A DNA stretch of 7,534 bases from CAZTGZ01 sp044339595 (GTDB lineage: Bacteria > Bacteroidota > Bacteroidia > NS11-12g > UBA9320), in the NCBI GenBank assembly GCA_044339595.1, contig JBIIVF010000119.1, forward strand, positions 1 to 7,534. The letters run 5' to 3'. Every line of letters starts with the position of its first letter. Position 1 is the first letter of the stretch. The translations under genes and the position numbers were made by a program. This document shows positions 7,135 to 7,534 of the stretch, piece after piece. The notes below the pieces were generated by a model that saw only the letters and a program-made list of their open reading frames with translations, was not told the DNA's origin and made no database searches.

Positions 7135-7533
7135 TTACCTCAAGAGTGTGACGGTACCATTGTACTTATAAACGTCATCGCTCATGCTGGTAACGGTTAC
7201 TTGATAAGCATACACATCTTGCTGACAGTCGATGCCTTGAGATTTGCCATCCCAACCTTTATTGATGTCGTTGCTTTCGAACAAGATCTCTCCCCAACGG
7301 TTGAAAATGATGATGTTGTAGGTCTTAAATCCACTTGCTACCACATCAAAGTCTTCATTCTTTAAGGGACCTCCCGCGCCCGGTGTGAAGGCATTCGGAA
7401 TAAATACCAATATGTCAGGCCCGATTCTGACCAAACGCATGGTGCTGTCTGTACAACCGTAATTGGTGGTCACCTTCAACCATACCTGATAATTGGCCGT
7501 ATCGCCCGGGTAGTAGAACAACGGACTGTATTC
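7135..7533 (-). CDS. PKD/CHU_C T9SS type B secreted protein, C-terminal part (5' end outside window)
   Basis: The frame is open through the right edge, so the true start lies outside; the TTG at 7521 is an internal leucine. The visible residues begin with the end of a PKD-like domain (YYPGDTANYQVWLKV, YGCTDST). A 90-residue CHU_C/type B sorting domain follows: VFIPNAFTPGAGGP, FNRWGEILFES, GWDGKS, and KYNGTVTLLR at the end. It aligns without gaps to the same domain of the 1279-residue protein, with 41 of 90 positions identical by my count. Both share the IGPDI lead-in and the FTPxxxGP variant, so the two genes are likely tandem paralogues. The usual PxGxY stretch before the last strands reads QQDVYAY. 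A strong terminator lies 23 nt past the stop. The predicted role is a T9SS-exported surface protein; the part carrying its function is not in the window. Confidence 0.92.
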   Translation of the reverse strand, partial: EYSPLFYYPGDTANYQVWLKVTTNYGCTDSTMRLVRIGPDILVFIPNAFTPGAGGPLKNEDFDVVASGFKTYNIIIFNRWGEILFESNDINKGWDGKSQGIDCQQDVYAYQVTVTSMSDDVYKYNGTVTLLR

Positions 7534-7534
7534 G

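Overview
The window looks like chromosomal DNA of a gliding or adhesive Bacteroidota bacterium, plausibly from the Saprospiria/Chitinophagia side of the phylum; that placement is inference. Three separate reading frames end in the 'gliding motility-associated' C-terminal domain (CHU_C type). This domain is the sorting signal for the type IX secretion system (T9SS, type B) and is confined to this phylum. One promoter matches the phylum's unusual consensus (TTTG, then TAnnTTTG). I saw no RNA genes, insertion sequences, CRISPR arrays or phage genes.

Layout, left to right. (1) Positions 2-1258, plus strand: the C-terminal part of a large PKD-repeat secreted protein, cut off by the left edge. (2) Positions 1255-2694, minus strand: a multi-pass membrane protein resembling GT39/GT-C glycosyltransferases. 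It converges on gene 1, and the two stop codons share one TTAA that lies in the loop of a 7-bp hairpin. (3) Positions 2699-6538, minus strand: a complete 1279-residue secreted protein with a signal peptide, a cysteine-rich 'SHILGGEITY' N-terminal region, a row of Ig-like modules, two PKD-like domains and a CHU_C domain. It ends 4 nt before the glycosyltransferase starts. (4) Positions 6547-6780 (or 6795), minus strand: a short reading frame with only the signal peptide and 'SHVMGADISY' beginning of a protein of the same family. Its stop codon overlaps the Shine-Dalgarno sequence of gene 3. (5) Positions 6796-7134: an intergenic region with a strong promoter for genes 4-3-2 and a strong terminator for the gene to its right. 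(6) Positions 7135-7533, minus strand: the end of another CHU_C protein, cut off by the right edge and closely related to the end of gene 3.

The simplest reading is a tandem family of T9SS-exported surface or adhesin-like proteins. One member has lost its body and survives as a short leader-like frame. The minus-strand genes 4-3-2 look like one transcription unit in which a giant secreted protein is translationally coupled to a membrane glycosyltransferase. That glycosyltransferase might decorate the secreted protein or cell-surface glycans, but this is inferred from position only.
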